Below the pieces are notes generated by a model that was not told the DNA's origin, made no database searches, and was given only the letters and a program-made list of their open reading frames with translations. A stretch of 64,000 nt of DNA from contig NC_008278.1 of the NCBI RefSeq assembly GCF_000058485.1, positions 6,876,962 through 6,940,961 on the forward strand. Direction: 5' to 3'. Shown here one piece after another: positions 35,101 to 44,701 of this stretch. Position numbers and translations under genes: made by a program. Each line of letters begins with the position of its first letter. Within the stretch, counting starts at the first letter, position 1. Source of the DNA: Frankia alni ACN14a. GTDB taxonomy: Bacteria; Actinomycetota; Actinomycetes; Frankiales; Frankiaceae.

Positions 35101-35520
35101 CATGCGGTCGTTCGCGGCCTTTGATCCGGGCTGGAGACCGCTGGAGCCGGACACACCACCCGCGCCCCGCGTCTCCCTCGTCCACGAAGGCCGGTACCAG
35201 CAGGCGCTGGCCGACTACGCCGCCAGGTCGACGAATGGCACCGGCGTGCCGGTGGCACGGCTTCCGATCCGGTGACCGTCGAGCGGGCCAGGCTCGTCAC
35301 GTGCCCGAAGTGCGGCGCCCCCGCATCAAGCCCGTGCACGGACGCTGCGAAGCCCCGGAAGGCGAATCTATCCGTGCTCGCGTTGCAACGTTCGCAAGAA
35401 CATCAAGCTTGTCCCTCGCCATGCGAACCAGCGGCCGTGGCCAAGCAGCACAACAAGCCGGCTGCCACGCCTCTGTCTGGACAGGGTGTGGCAGCCGGCT
35501 TGACGACCATCCACCGTGCG
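35101..35520 (+). pseudogene. Remnant small genes incl. Cys zinc-knuckle fragment
   Basis: Two adjoining open frames look like fragments. The first encodes about 57 residues ending VARLPIR (35101-35274). The second starts GTG at 35272 and contains CPKCGAPASSPCTDAAKPRKAN, a CxxC zinc-knuckle pattern common in short actinomycete proteins, after which the frame loses coherence. They lie next to the attachment site and may be debris from element insertion. Low confidence that either is expressed. Confidence 0.3.
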
Positions 35521-35525
35521 GCTCG

Positions 35526-36791
35526 TCAGCCGCCCAAGGACGTAGACAGCGTGGTCAACACCTGCTTCTCGGTCGCGGGGTCAGGGTGGGATGCCCGCAG
35601 TGCGCTCAGGACGTCGTCGATCCGACCGTCGAGGAACGTCCAGGCATTGCCGTCCATGGGCTTGAGCTTGGACTGATCGTCGTCCCAGGCCGTCTCGAGA
35701 TCCTTGATCCGAGCCGTGGCACCGCTCTGGTCGCCCGAGTCCAACCTGGTGAGCGTGTCGTCGACGATCGTCTTGAAGCTGGCGACGTCGGCCTTTGGGA
35801 AGTTGGCGACTGCCTGAGCGGGCGTGAGCTGGATGTTGTTGGAGGCCGATCCGCCGCCCTCCTCCGCGGCGAGCGGAGACGTGTGCGGGATCTGCGAGGT
35901 GTGGTGGAGCAGGAGCCCGGCCGCGACCGCAGCCACGACGTAGAGGCCGAGGGCGAGTGGCTCTCGGCTGGGACCTGAGCCGTGGACGCGGGTGTCCGGG
36001 GCCTCCGACTCGGGGATGACGTCCGCCTTCGACCAGGTGAGGTAGAGGACGGTGGCCCCGATGGCGACAAGGAAGATCACACTGGTGAGAGCGGTGCCGA
36101 GGCCCAGTCCCTGCTCGGACTTCGGGGTCGCGAACCAGTCGCCGATGTTGGCGCCCAGCGGCCGGGTGAGGATATAGGCCAACCAGAAGGCGAGCACCGG
36201 CTGCCCGCCGAGCCGCCAGGCGACGACGACGGTGGCGATGAGGGCGGCCGGGAGCAGGACCGACTTGCCAGGGCCCCAGCCGCTGAGCTCGAGGGTCCAG
36301 TCGCCGGCCGCCGTACCGAGTGCGAAGGTCACCAGGACCGCGAGCCAGTAGAACGCCTCGCGGGGCGTCGAGGCGATGCTGTGGATCGACAGGGTGCGCT
36401 CGCGCGCGTACCAGATGCCGAAGACGATCGCCAGGAGGACAGCGAAGACCGTGGTGCTCACCTTCAGCGGAACGCCCCGGCTATCCGTGAGGATGTCGGT
36501 GTAGAGCGTGCCGGTGATACTCACGACCACGACGGTGAGCCAGTAGGCCAACGGCACGTATCGGCGGAGTCGCATCTGCACGTAGAGCACCGCGGCCAGG
36601 ACGGCGGTGAAGATGAGCGCCGTGTTGGTGAGGCCGACGCCGAGCGTCGTGTTGATCCAGTCGGCGAAGCTCTCGCCGACGGTCGTACAAAGGATCTTGA
36701 TTACCCAGAACCAGATCGTGATCTCGGGAACCTTGTTCAGCATCTCGCGCGCCCGGGAGGATGGTGGGCCCAGGGGCAGTTCGGTAGTCAT
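35526..36791 (-). CDS. COG4705-type polytopic membrane protein
   Basis: A 421-residue integral membrane protein with about ten predicted helices in a repeated pattern: motif NKVPEITIWFWVIKILCTTVGESFAD near the start, and again FWLAYILTRPLGANIGDWFA near residue 210, typical of the COG4705 repeat family. A soluble, charged C-terminal domain of about 110 residues follows the last helix near 300, which is an extension beyond the usual family core. The function is unknown; these genes often accompany two-component systems, and one is divergent here. Start 36791 is chosen over 36821 on homology-like grounds only. Confidence 0.8.
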   Translation of the reverse strand: MTTELPLGPPSSRAREMLNKVPEITIWFWVIKILCTTVGESFADWINTTLGVGLTNTALIFTAVLAAVLYVQMRLRRYVPLAYWLTVVVVSITGTLYTDILTDSRGVPLKVSTTVFAVLLAIVFGIWYARERTLSIHSIASTPREAFYWLAVLVTFALGTAAGDWTLELSGWGPGKSVLLPAALIATVVVAWRLGGQPVLAFWLAYILTRPLGANIGDWFATPKSEQGLGLGTALTSVIFLVAIGATVLYLTWSKADVIPESEAPDTRVHGSGPSREPLALGLYVVAAVAAGLLLHHTSQIPHTSPLAAEEGGGSASNNIQLTPAQAVANFPKADVASFKTIVDDTLTRLDSGDQSGATARIKDLETAWDDDQSKLKPMDGNAWTFLDGRIDDVLSALRASHPDPATEKQVLTTLSTSLGG

Positions 36792-36821
36792 GTCCGGCAG
36801 CATCGCGAAGGGATCCTGCAA

Positions 36822-37481
36822 TCAACCTGTGCGAATGTCGGCCCGGGTTCGTGGGTCAGGGTGGCGATGACGGCACTCGCAGCCGCAGGCGTGGCCGCCA
36901 GGCTCGCCGATGAGTTCGAGGTGCCCGCGTTTTTCTCGGCCAGGCATCGGCTGATCGCAAGGCGCTGCTGCTGGACGGCCCGCGACGCTGGCGACGAGGC
37001 AAGAACCCTCCCACCTCATCGTGAGGGCCCGGCTCGGCCGCTGGCAGCGGCCGGGGAGGTCCCTCATGGGCGGACCTCCCGAGCTGGGTGAGCTAGTGTG
37101 CTGGGAGAAGTGGAAGGAACATCTCGGCGAGGACGTCCCGGACGTCGCCGCGGGCCTGCAACCATCCTGAACAAACCTCCGTCCGAGATGCGGCTCCCGC
37201 TGGCCGATGACCCCATCAGACGATCAGTGCGTGCGCTCCGGGGCTGCGGCTACTGGGCTCACGCCACGGACAGATCGTGAGCCCGACGTTCAGCTACGCA
37301 GGTCTCGCGTGTGGGGCTCTCTACCGGGCCGAGGCTCGCACCCTGTACCGACCTTCAGCCCGCCCGACGCCGCCGTAGCGCGGCACATCTCCGCCTGGCG
37401 CTCGCCGTCAAGGTTGCGTGCAGGTTCTGCTTGTCACCATGCGGGGACATGAAGGGTCGCGCAGTACTGACGGAGGAAGCG
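36822..37481. promoter_or_regulatory. Divergent intergenic region with two stem-loops
   Basis: About 660 bp between the COG4705 gene and the response regulator, both transcribed outwards. It contains two hairpins back to back: CGGCCGCT/AGCGGCCG at 37035-37053 and GGGAGGTCC/GGACCTCCC at 37054-37080. No gene is supported. The hairpins are either a terminator of a lost gene or an RNA leader structure. Confidence 0.4.
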
Positions 37482-38156
37482 ATGATCGCGATCGGGGTAT
37501 GCGAGGACCAGGAATCCATCCGGACCATCCTTGTCCGGGGGCTGCGCCAGGCTGGCTACGAGGTGGTCGTCGCCCATGATGGCCGTGAGGCGCTCCGCCA
37601 GTTCAGTCCGGACAACAACATCAGCGTGATCATAATGGACATCGGCCTGCCGGACGCTGACGGCCGAGATGTCGTCCAGGCGCTTAAGTCAGCCGGGCAG
37701 CACGCTCCCGTCCTCTTCCTGACTGCGCTCGATGCGACGCACGACCATCTTGCTGGTTTCGCCGCTGGCGCGGACGACTACGTCACCAAGCCGTTCGACC
37801 TCAAGGTGCTTCTGGCACGCCTCGAGGTTCTGGCGCGCCGTGGACCTGCCGGCGGCATCAGCGCCGACGGGCTTGTTCTCGACCCAATCACGCACTCGGC
37901 CCGGACCGCGGCGGGACAAGTGCGCCTCAGCCCCACGGAGTTTCGCATGCTGGCGGCGATCATCGCTCGGCCGCACGAGGTGGTGCGCAGAAGGAGCGTC
38001 ATCGCCGCGGCATGGCCCGACGGAGCGATCATCAGCGACAATACCGTCGACTCCTTCATCCACCGCCTGCGGACCAAACTCGAGTCGATCGACTCACCGA
38101 CTGGAATCGAGACGGTTCGAGCAGTCGGATTCACGATGACGCGGATGGATGGCTAG
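37482..38156 (+). CDS. OmpR-family response regulator
   Basis: A 224-residue regulator. The receiver domain (residues 1-115) has the acidic pocket ED, phospho-acceptor Asp in VIIMDIGLPDADG and Lys in YVTKPFD. A winged-helix DNA-binding domain covers about 130-222 (LSPTEFRMLAAIIARPHEVV, NTVDSFIHRLRTKL). GGAGGAAGC precedes the ATG at 37482. It overlaps the histidine kinase gene by 8 nt. Confidence 0.94.
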   Translation: MIAIGVCEDQESIRTILVRGLRQAGYEVVVAHDGREALRQFSPDNNISVIIMDIGLPDADGRDVVQALKSAGQHAPVLFLTALDATHDHLAGFAAGADDYVTKPFDLKVLLARLEVLARRGPAGGISADGLVLDPITHSARTAAGQVRLSPTEFRMLAAIIARPHEVVRRRSVIAAAWPDGAIISDNTVDSFIHRLRTKLESIDSPTGIETVRAVGFTMTRMDG

Positions 38157-39546
38157 GCGAACGGTGGCGAACTGGGCTTCACGGGTTGTGACCTGGTGGC
38201 GGGAGTGGCGCGACCGACTCAGTCTGCGGGCACAGCTCGTCACGATCACGGCCGTCCTCGCCAGCGCCATCGCCGCCGGTCTGGTGATCGTCGTCCAGAT
38301 CTCCCTCGCAGGCGCCGCGAGCAGCACCACGGAGCGGATACTGAACGATCACGCCAGGGCCCTGGTGACCGGCATCAGTGCGGCATCGCCCGACGGCGTC
38401 CTGAACGTGCCGCGGTCCCAGCTCGACCCGGGCGTCGCGGTCTACGACAAGTCGGGGTCACAGGTCGCCGGAACCGTTCCGCCCTCGATGCAGGAGGAGT
38501 TCAAAGGACTGTCCGTAGCTACCAAAAAGCGCATTGTCGAAGGCGGTGACCGCTTCGCCATCATGGCCCTGCCATTCATGACCTCTCCAAAGCTACAGGG
38601 GGTGGTGATCATCACCGAGCCCTTAGCTCCATACGAGCGGAACGAACAGGTAGCGATGGTGGTCTCTATCATCGCTGGTGCGCTGCTCGTCCTCATGGCC
38701 GCCGGCTCGGCGGCGTGGATCAGCAAGCGGGTGCTGAGCCCGGTGGCGCAGATGGCGCGTACAGCCGACGAGTGGAGCGAGCACGACCTCGAGCGCCGGT
38801 TTGCACTCGGAGCCCCGACCAACGAGATCCGAGCTCTCGGCAACACCCTAGACGGGCTGCTGGACAAGGCGGTCACTGTCATCAGGGCCGAGCAGCGTCT
38901 CACTTCGGAGCTCGCCCACGAGCTTCGGACGCCGTTGACCACCATCCACGGAGCCGCGTACCTGCTTGCGCTGCGAACCGATCTGGACGACCAAGCGCGC
39001 GAGGACGTCGCGCTCATCAAGAACTCCAGCGCGTCGATGTCCAACACGATCAGTGTGCTGCTGGACCTTGCGCGCCGCCACAGCCAGGCGCTTCACAGCG
39101 ACCGTACGCAGCTAGACGACCTGGCGGTCGAGCTCGAGGGCCTGCCTATGCCCGGCGGCCACCTGAACGTCGACCTGTCCCCGGCACTTTCGATCAACGT
39201 TCCCGCGGCACTCGCAATCCGCGCGGTCTCTCCGATCCTGAACAACGCACTCCAGGTCTCAGACCGCGCCTGGGTCAGTGCGCGGGCCGACGGCCGAAGC
39301 GTGGCTCTGCTCGTGGCCGACAGCGGCCCCGGGGTGCCAGACCAGTGGGTGGAGACGTTGTTCGAACCTGGCTGGAGCGGGAACGGGGGCTCTGGCCTCG
39401 GCCTCTCGCTTGCGAGGCGTGTGGCGCGCAGCGGCGGAGGCGACGTCTCGCTCGTCGAGCAGCGCAACCAGCATGGCGGCGCCACGTTCGCCGTCACGTT
39501 TCCGGGCGGCCGCGCCGCCCGAACAAGCCCAGCCCGAGGCGGGTGA
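38149..39546 (+). CDS. Sensor histidine kinase
   Basis: A 465-residue membrane kinase. TM1 is near 27-55 and TM2 near 168-190, flanking an extracytoplasmic sensor domain. A HAMP linker follows, then the H box SELAHELRTPLTT near 250 and the G boxes ADSGPGVPDQW and GSGLGLSLARRVA. It pairs with the overlapping response regulator. The last ~8 residues and the stop codon come from the 53-bp repeat that also ends the relaxase gene, so the native C-terminus was replaced when that sequence arrived. All catalytic boxes remain intact. Confidence 0.92.
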   Translation: MARRTVANWASRVVTWWREWRDRLSLRAQLVTITAVLASAIAAGLVIVVQISLAGAASSTTERILNDHARALVTGISAASPDGVLNVPRSQLDPGVAVYDKSGSQVAGTVPPSMQEEFKGLSVATKKRIVEGGDRFAIMALPFMTSPKLQGVVIITEPLAPYERNEQVAMVVSIIAGALLVLMAAGSAAWISKRVLSPVAQMARTADEWSEHDLERRFALGAPTNEIRALGNTLDGLLDKAVTVIRAEQRLTSELAHELRTPLTTIHGAAYLLALRTDLDDQAREDVALIKNSSASMSNTISVLLDLARRHSQALHSDRTQLDDLAVELEGLPMPGGHLNVDLSPALSINVPAALAIRAVSPILNNALQVSDRAWVSARADGRSVALLVADSGPGVPDQWVETLFEPGWSGNGGSGLGLSLARRVARSGGGDVSLVEQRNQHGGATFAVTFPGGRAARTSPARGG

Positions 39547-39577
39547 ATCGGTGAGTCAGAGCTCGAAGTGCGTAGCT
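39525..39577. repeat. 53-bp direct repeat, copy 2
   Basis: Same orientation as 8262-8314, with two mismatches. It forms the 3' end of the histidine kinase on one strand and the 3' end of the relaxase remnant on the other. Confidence 0.85.
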
Positions 39578-40175
39578 CGCCGAGGAGGGCCGAGTCCGGC
39601 CCGGTAGGTGCTCTGGCAGTCCAACCGCAGCCCGGAGCGTGCGCAGCTCCAATGCCAGATCAGCGTTCGGTCGGCCGGCCAGGTGGTGGATATCGGCGCG
39701 GTCAAAGGAGGTGCCTGGTGCGCTGTCAGTCGTGGCGGGCTCCGGGCGGCGGATCGGGTAGGCGACCGGATCGACGCCAGCGGTCTCGCAGAGCCGAGTG
39801 AGCCAGTGGTCGACAATGGCGAGACCGTCGCGGATCGCACCACGGTCGATCGCAGCCAGGGTCGGGTTGAGGGCAGCGGGGAGCGATCCGGCGTCGAGGA
39901 AGGCGTGGATCGCCGCGGTCGCGCGGTCGGCCGGCCGGACCACGGATGTCCGGCCGGCCGTGCGCTCCGGGGCGCGACATGAACGATGGGGTCCTGCTGG
40001 ATTGCCCAGCGCCGGTGGCAGGGCGGAGTTGGCGGCGCAGGGCGGTCAGCTCGGCCAGGGTTGTACTCACGGCGCAGCCGGACGACGGCCGCGTCCGGGG
40101 CGAGGGCCTGGACGAGCCGGTCAGTCCGGGAGGCGGCCAAGTGGCCGGCCAGCCGGTCGAGCGGGTCACCGCGGG
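39556..40175 (-). pseudogene. Decayed copy of the relaxase C-terminal region
   Basis: This segment matches 8293-9491 of the MobF relaxase gene, with an internal deletion of about 475 bp (equivalent to ~8800-9275) and a smaller one near its 3' end, plus frameshifts. Recognisable pieces include LRRQLRPATG-, TDRLVQAL- and FDRAxIHHLAGRPNA-like strings in different frames. Similarity stops abruptly at 40175. It is a remnant of an earlier element or of a duplication. Confidence 0.85.
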
Positions 40176-40544
40176 ATCATCTTGACAGGCAGGGCAGCGG
40201 GAAAGCCGGTCCCTGCCACTGTGCCGCTGCCGGACCTCGGCAGTTTGCGACATCCATCACCGCATCTCGGCAGCAATCCGAAACTCGGCCAGAGGGTACA
40301 CATGGGCGGCGGTGGCGGGCACCCGTCGCGCGTCAGACCGAACGCATCAGACTCCAAGCCCAAAATACTGGCCGGGGTTACCCCCTTCATCGATCCCGTA
40401 CACGTCGGATGGCTACGTCCTGTCGGACTACGACCAAGACCACCGGGTAAACCAGGCTAGGTCGTGCCGAGGATACACACCGAGCTGTGCCCGGTGTTCG
40501 CTGTAAGAACGCATGTGTCCGGAATGTCGAGAAGGGAACAGCCC
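40176..40544. other. Intergenic region before the aldehyde dehydrogenase
   Basis: About 370 bp without a supported gene. It marks the return to chromosomal sequence after the relaxase remnant and should contain the promoter of the next gene. Confidence 0.35.
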
Positions 40545-41969
40545 ATGCCTACGTCTACCGCCGTCCGGCATAGTCCAATCGCCAGCATCAACCCATATAA
40601 CAACGAAATACTTCGCGAATTCCCTCCCATGGGCGAGCAGGACGTCGACCGCGCGATCCGAGAGGCACATCAGGCATTCCAGTCCTGGCGCGGTACCAGC
40701 GTTGACGATCGGGCCGCGCTGGTCGGTCGAGCCGCGCAGCTGGTGCGTGATCGCTCCGAGCACCTGGCCCGCCTGGTGACCCTTGAGATGGGCAAGCTCA
40801 TCCGGCACAGCCGCGCCGAGATTGACCTTTCCGCGCGGATTCTGCAGTACTACGCCGACAAGGCCCCCGTGCTGCTCGCCGACGAGCCGCTGGATTTCAG
40901 AGACGGTTCGGCCACTGTCATCAATGATCCACTGGGGGTGATCCTTGGCGTCCAGCCCTGGAACTTCCCGGTTTACCAGACCGTCCGGTTCGCGGCGCCC
41001 AACCTGGTGTTGGGGAACACCATTCTACTCAAGCCCGCAAGCAATACGCCACAGTCGGCGCTGGCCGTGGAGCAGCTGTTCGCCGACGCGGGCGCACCGC
41101 GAGGCGTGTACACCAACCTCCTGATTCCCGGCCGCGAGGTCTACCGGGTGATTGAGTCTGATGTCGTTCGGGGCGCATCGCTGACCGGAAGCGACCGGGC
41201 CGGCGTCAGCGTCGGTGAGACCGCCGGCCGAAACGTGAAGAAGAGCGTCCTCGAGCTGGGCGGCAGCGACCCGTTCATCGTGCTCGACGACAACAACCTC
41301 GACCGCACCGTCGAAGCGGCCCTGATCGGCCGCCTGCACAACATGGGGCAAAGCTGTGTGAGCGCCAAGCGGGTGATCGTGATATCCGAGGTATTCGACC
41401 GGTTCGTGACCGCGCTGGCCGAACGGATGCTCGAACTGGTTCCGGGCGACCCCGTTGACGAGGCCACCACACTGGCACCGGTGTGCTCCGAGCCGGCCGC
41501 CCAGACGCTGGTGGACCAGGTCCGCGACGCGCTGGACAAGGGAGCGACCGCGGTCGTCGGCGGCGGGCACGTCGACCACCCCGGAGCGTTCGTGCAACCG
41601 ACGGTCCTCGTCGGCGTGACGCCGAAGATGCGCGCCTATCACGAAGAGCTGTTCGGGCCGATCGCAGTCGTCTATCGGGTACAGGACGATGACCAGGCGG
41701 TCTCCTTGGCGAACGACTCGCCTTACGGTCTCGGCGGTGCGGTGTTCAGCAGCGACATCTCCCGGGCGCGTGCAGTCGCCAGCCGGATCGAGAGCGGGAT
41801 GGTGTGGATTAACCATCCGACGTCATCCGAGCCGGAACTGCCCTTCGGCGGCATCAAGCGGTCCGGCTACGGCCGGGAGCTGTCCCACCTCGGCATCAAG
41901 GAGTTCGCCAACCGGAAGCTGATCGTGACGATGGGGACGGACGCGCCGATCACCGACGCTCTGGGCTGA
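40545..41969 (+). CDS. NAD(P)-dependent aldehyde dehydrogenase (succinate-semialdehyde type)
   Basis: A 474-residue ALDH. Visible motifs are the PWNFP cofactor loop (GVQPWNFPVYQ), the general-base Glu in LELGGSDPF, the catalytic Cys in NMGQSCVSAKR and the late motif EELFGPIAVV. The pattern is closest to the succinate-semialdehyde dehydrogenase group, oxidising a short aldehyde to its acid. The ATG at 40545 follows AAGGGA and gives MPTSTAVRHSP. It stands alone, with no obvious pathway partners, between the relaxase remnant and an LLM oxidoreductase. Confidence 0.9.
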   Translation: MPTSTAVRHSPIASINPYNNEILREFPPMGEQDVDRAIREAHQAFQSWRGTSVDDRAALVGRAAQLVRDRSEHLARLVTLEMGKLIRHSRAEIDLSARILQYYADKAPVLLADEPLDFRDGSATVINDPLGVILGVQPWNFPVYQTVRFAAPNLVLGNTILLKPASNTPQSALAVEQLFADAGAPRGVYTNLLIPGREVYRVIESDVVRGASLTGSDRAGVSVGETAGRNVKKSVLELGGSDPFIVLDDNNLDRTVEAALIGRLHNMGQSCVSAKRVIVISEVFDRFVTALAERMLELVPGDPVDEATTLAPVCSEPAAQTLVDQVRDALDKGATAVVGGGHVDHPGAFVQPTVLVGVTPKMRAYHEELFGPIAVVYRVQDDDQAVSLANDSPYGLGGAVFSSDISRARAVASRIESGMVWINHPTSSEPELPFGGIKRSGYGRELSHLGIKEFANRKLIVTMGTDAPITDALG

Positions 41970-42035
41970 TGCCCGCTCGGGCGGTGTGCCCCTGCTCACT
42001 GCGGCGCCCATGTCCCTTGCGCCTGACGCGGGTTG

Positions 42036-42905
42036 TCAGGACAGCAGACCCAGGCCCTCCGCGAGGGCACGCCACTGTGCCGTAGGCAGCGGCGCGTCTG
42101 CCTGTGCGGTGAGTACCTGGATGGCGACGTGGTCGGCACCCGCGTTGTGATGCTGCTCGATCCGGCCGCGGATCGTAGCGACGCTCCCCCACGCAACCAG
42201 GCTGTCGACCAGGTGGTCGCTGCCCGAGCCGACGAAGTCGTCCTCGACAAATCCGAGCCTGAGCAGGTTTTCCGTGTAGTTCGGCAGTGCTAGGGAGACG
42301 GCGAGCGCGCGGCGGGCGATCGTCCGCGCCTGGGTCGCGTCGGTCGTGAGGACGACCTTCTGTTCCGGCGCGAGCAGCGGGCCGAGGCCGAGAATGTCGC
42401 GGGCCCGCCAGGTGTGCTCCGGGGTCACCAGGTACGGGTGCGCTCCGGCGGTGCGCTCGCCGGCGAGCCTGAGCATCCGCGGTCCCAGCGCGGCGAGCAG
42501 CCGCGCATCCCGCGGGACCCGCGACTGCGGGAGGTCCAACCGGTCGAGATAGCTTTCCACGGCCCGGAAGGGATGCCAGTAGCGCTCGCCGACGAAGGCC
42601 GCGTGGCCGGCGCCGACACCGATCAGCAACCGGTCAGGGTGGGACTTCGACACGCGGGCATAGCTGTCCGCCACCACCTTCGCCGGTTCGGTCCAGACGT
42701 TGAGGATGCCGGTTGCCGCGACCAGCCGGCGGCTGGCATCCAGCAGAGCCTCCGGAAGCTCGAGGCTCGCCGTCGCGCCGCCGAGCCAGATTGCGCCGTA
42801 TCCGAGTTCGTCGAGTTCGGCGACAGCGTCCGCCCTTGCCTGCCGGTCGTCCGGCCATCGCGCGATGGAGGTCCAGACACCGAACTTGCCGACGTTTACC
42901 GGCAC
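42036..42905 (-). CDS. LLM-class flavin/F420-dependent oxidoreductase
   Basis: A 289-residue luciferase-like monooxygenase. The first strand GVWTSIARWP, the ELGYGAIWLGG turn and RLLIGVGAGHAAF belong to the TIM-barrel LLM family, in particular the F420-dependent class common in actinomycetes. The GTG start follows GAGGGGGAAATC. The substrate cannot be told. It is convergent with the aldehyde dehydrogenase. Confidence 0.85.
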   Translation of the reverse strand: MPVNVGKFGVWTSIARWPDDRQARADAVAELDELGYGAIWLGGATASLELPEALLDASRRLVAATGILNVWTEPAKVVADSYARVSKSHPDRLLIGVGAGHAAFVGERYWHPFRAVESYLDRLDLPQSRVPRDARLLAALGPRMLRLAGERTAGAHPYLVTPEHTWRARDILGLGPLLAPEQKVVLTTDATQARTIARRALAVSLALPNYTENLLRLGFVEDDFVGSGSDHLVDSLVAWGSVATIRGRIEQHHNAGADHVAIQVLTAQADAPLPTAQWRALAEGLGLLS

Positions 42906-43332
42906 GATTTCCCCCTCGCCGAAAGAGCCGGCGGGATCACCGCCTGATCACCGCCTCCACCGTCAGGAGCGGTGGGCGTGATCCTCGCCGACCTCGACAT
43001 CCTTCTGGCTTCTGGCCAAGATCGGCGGATCGCCACCCAGCGGACGGTTCGTGGGGTCAGGGTTGGTGGCAGGCCGAATCCTGCGGGGCATGGTTGGGGA
43101 CGAACCGTCCCAGTAGCCAGGGTGAAACCGCCGCCCGGGTTGCGCAACAGGTGGATGTTCCTGAGCCAGGGCCGCGGCGGGAGTGTGGTTTCCCCCGCAC
43201 CTCCGGCGGTGCCCTGCTGGACGGCCAGGGCCGCGGCCGAGCTGACTGTCCGGGCCGGCCTGTGTTCGCCGACGCCGGACGGGGCACACCCGCAGGGGAA
43301 GCATCCGACCACCCACTGTGAAGGGGAGAATC
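42906..43332. other. Intergenic region, divergent promoters expected
   Basis: About 430 bp with overlapping short frames but no convincing gene. It separates the LLM gene (minus) from a small plus-strand gene. Confidence 0.35.
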
Positions 43333-43506
43333 ATGGCTGCCGCCACAAACACCCTCGAGGACGAACGTCAGTTGCTGGTCGGCTGCATCGAGGACGCCTT
43401 CGAGGCGATCCGGCTGCTACCGGGGCTGGACGCAAACGGCCCCGCTCTGGTCTGGCTCGCCGACCATCTCCTGGACGCCCGCCGCCAGACCGCCAAGGAA
43501 AGTTAG
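43333..43506 (+). CDS. Small hypothetical protein
   Basis: A 57-residue acidic, helical protein (MAAATNTLEDERQLLVGCIEDAF...), not recognised. AAGGGGAG lies 4 nt before the ATG, the best evidence that it is translated. Its stop codon overlaps the stop of a small gene on the other strand. Confidence 0.55.
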   Translation: MAAATNTLEDERQLLVGCIEDAFEAIRLLPGLDANGPALVWLADHLLDARRQTAKES

Positions 43507-43646
43507 ACGGTCAGCAGGCGGGCGCCGGGTAGTGATCCCTGATGGCACTCAGCGACAACCTCGCCGACTACCGAGCGCGGCGTGACGAGCGCCGCGGCCC
43601 CGAACCGTTCTCTCGCCAGGGCCAGGAAGAGCCAGCCCAGGCACAT
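43503..43646 (-). CDS. Very small hypothetical protein
   Basis: A 47-residue frame starting MCLGWLFLALARERF. A perfect GGAGGTGA lies 5 nt before the ATG, and the N-terminus is hydrophobic for about 10 residues. It is not recognised and too short for a functional call. The ribosome site is the only strong argument. Confidence 0.4.
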   Translation of the reverse strand: MCLGWLFLALARERFGAAALVTPRSVVGEVVAECHQGSLPGARLLTV

Positions 43647-43836
43647 CGAGGTCACCTCCACCGGCGGAGGTGGACGCCGCTGACGTGCCGCAGGAGGCCC
43701 GATCCGCGCTTTCTCGGAAACCGGCCCGCGGCAGTCCGGGTCTGCCGTGTCCACCGGCGCGGGATTGGGCGGCGGTGCCGCGAAGCGCCGCGACACGCCG
43801 CGACGTCGTATCGGCCGCCCGGGGGAGGTCCTCACC

Positions 43837-44631
43837 GTGGAGATGCAGATGGATTACGACCAGTTCATTGCGAACCTGGAGCGAATAGCCGGCCTTGACC
43901 CGGACGCGGCCGTACAGGCGGCGCGCGCGACCTTGGAGACGCTCGCCGAGCGGCTGTCCAAGGAAGAGGCTCGCGATCTGGTGAATGACCTGCCGCCGGA
44001 ACTGGGTCCGATGCTCTTCACGGACAGCCCGGCCGAGCGGTTCGATGTCGACGAGTTTCTCCGCCGGGTATCAGAGCGGGAACGGGTGGATATCGCGGCC
44101 GCCCGGCGGCACTCCGAAGCGGTGTTCACCATGCTGGCCCGGACGATCAGTGCCAAACGGTTGGCCCACCTGATGGCCCAGCTGCCCAAGGACTTCACCC
44201 CACTTCTCCCGGTCGGCCCGGATACCGAGGTTCTGTCGATGGAGACGTTCCTTGACCGGGTGAGCAGGCGCGCCGGCCTCGACTCGGCCGCATCCCGCCG
44301 GGCGACGGAGGCCGTGCTCGAGACGCTGGTCGAACGCGTCGCCGAGGGGTCCGTCGACCACATGAGCGTGCGGCTGCCCGCCGACCTGCGTCTCGTGCTT
44401 AAACGCGCGAAGGCGGCCAGCCCCGGTCCGGCGAGCCGCATGCCGGTGGACGAATTCCTCCGCCGGGTCGCGGAACGAGCAAAGATCCCGACGTACCTGG
44501 CGCCCGTCCAGGCCCGTGCGGTCTTCCACACCCTCCGCGAGGCCCTCGGCGACAAGGAGTTCTTCGACCTGGTGGTCCAACTGTCCGGTGACTATGAATG
44601 GCTGTGGATCCGGCGACGGTCCGCCGCCTAG
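43837..44631 (+). CDS. DUF2267 protein with repeated domains
   Basis: A 264-residue protein made of two DUF2267 units: MDYDQFIANLERIAGLDPDAA near residue 3, EEARDLVNDLPPELGPMLF near 45, then SMETFLDRVSRRAGLD and VDHMSVRLPADLRLVL, with a third partial start (PVDEFLRRVAERAKI) near 205. Each unit is an all-helical domain with alternating R/L/P patterns. The function is unknown, though these proteins are often found in stress-associated actinomycete operons. GTG 43837 follows GGGGGAGG by 8 nt. Confidence 0.85.
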   Translation: MEMQMDYDQFIANLERIAGLDPDAAVQAARATLETLAERLSKEEARDLVNDLPPELGPMLFTDSPAERFDVDEFLRRVSERERVDIAAARRHSEAVFTMLARTISAKRLAHLMAQLPKDFTPLLPVGPDTEVLSMETFLDRVSRRAGLDSAASRRATEAVLETLVERVAEGSVDHMSVRLPADLRLVLKRAKAASPGPASRMPVDEFLRRVAERAKIPTYLAPVQARAVFHTLREALGDKEFFDLVVQLSGDYEWLWIRRRSAA

Positions 44632-44701
44632 TGTCCCGTGATCCAGATTCCTCTACTGGCTGACGCAACATTGGGCGGAACTGCCGGAGAGAAGAACGCC
44701 A

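Noticed and set aside
34743-35154. Short minus-strand frames with strings such as RGLEPLASSV and GTRTPGLLRA
   Set aside because: Such peptides are usual artefacts of translating the antisense of tRNA 3' ends and att sites, which is where they lie.
39556-40175. Small independent genes in the relaxase-remnant region
   Set aside because: Each frame is a piece of the relaxase C-terminus broken by deletions and frameshifts.
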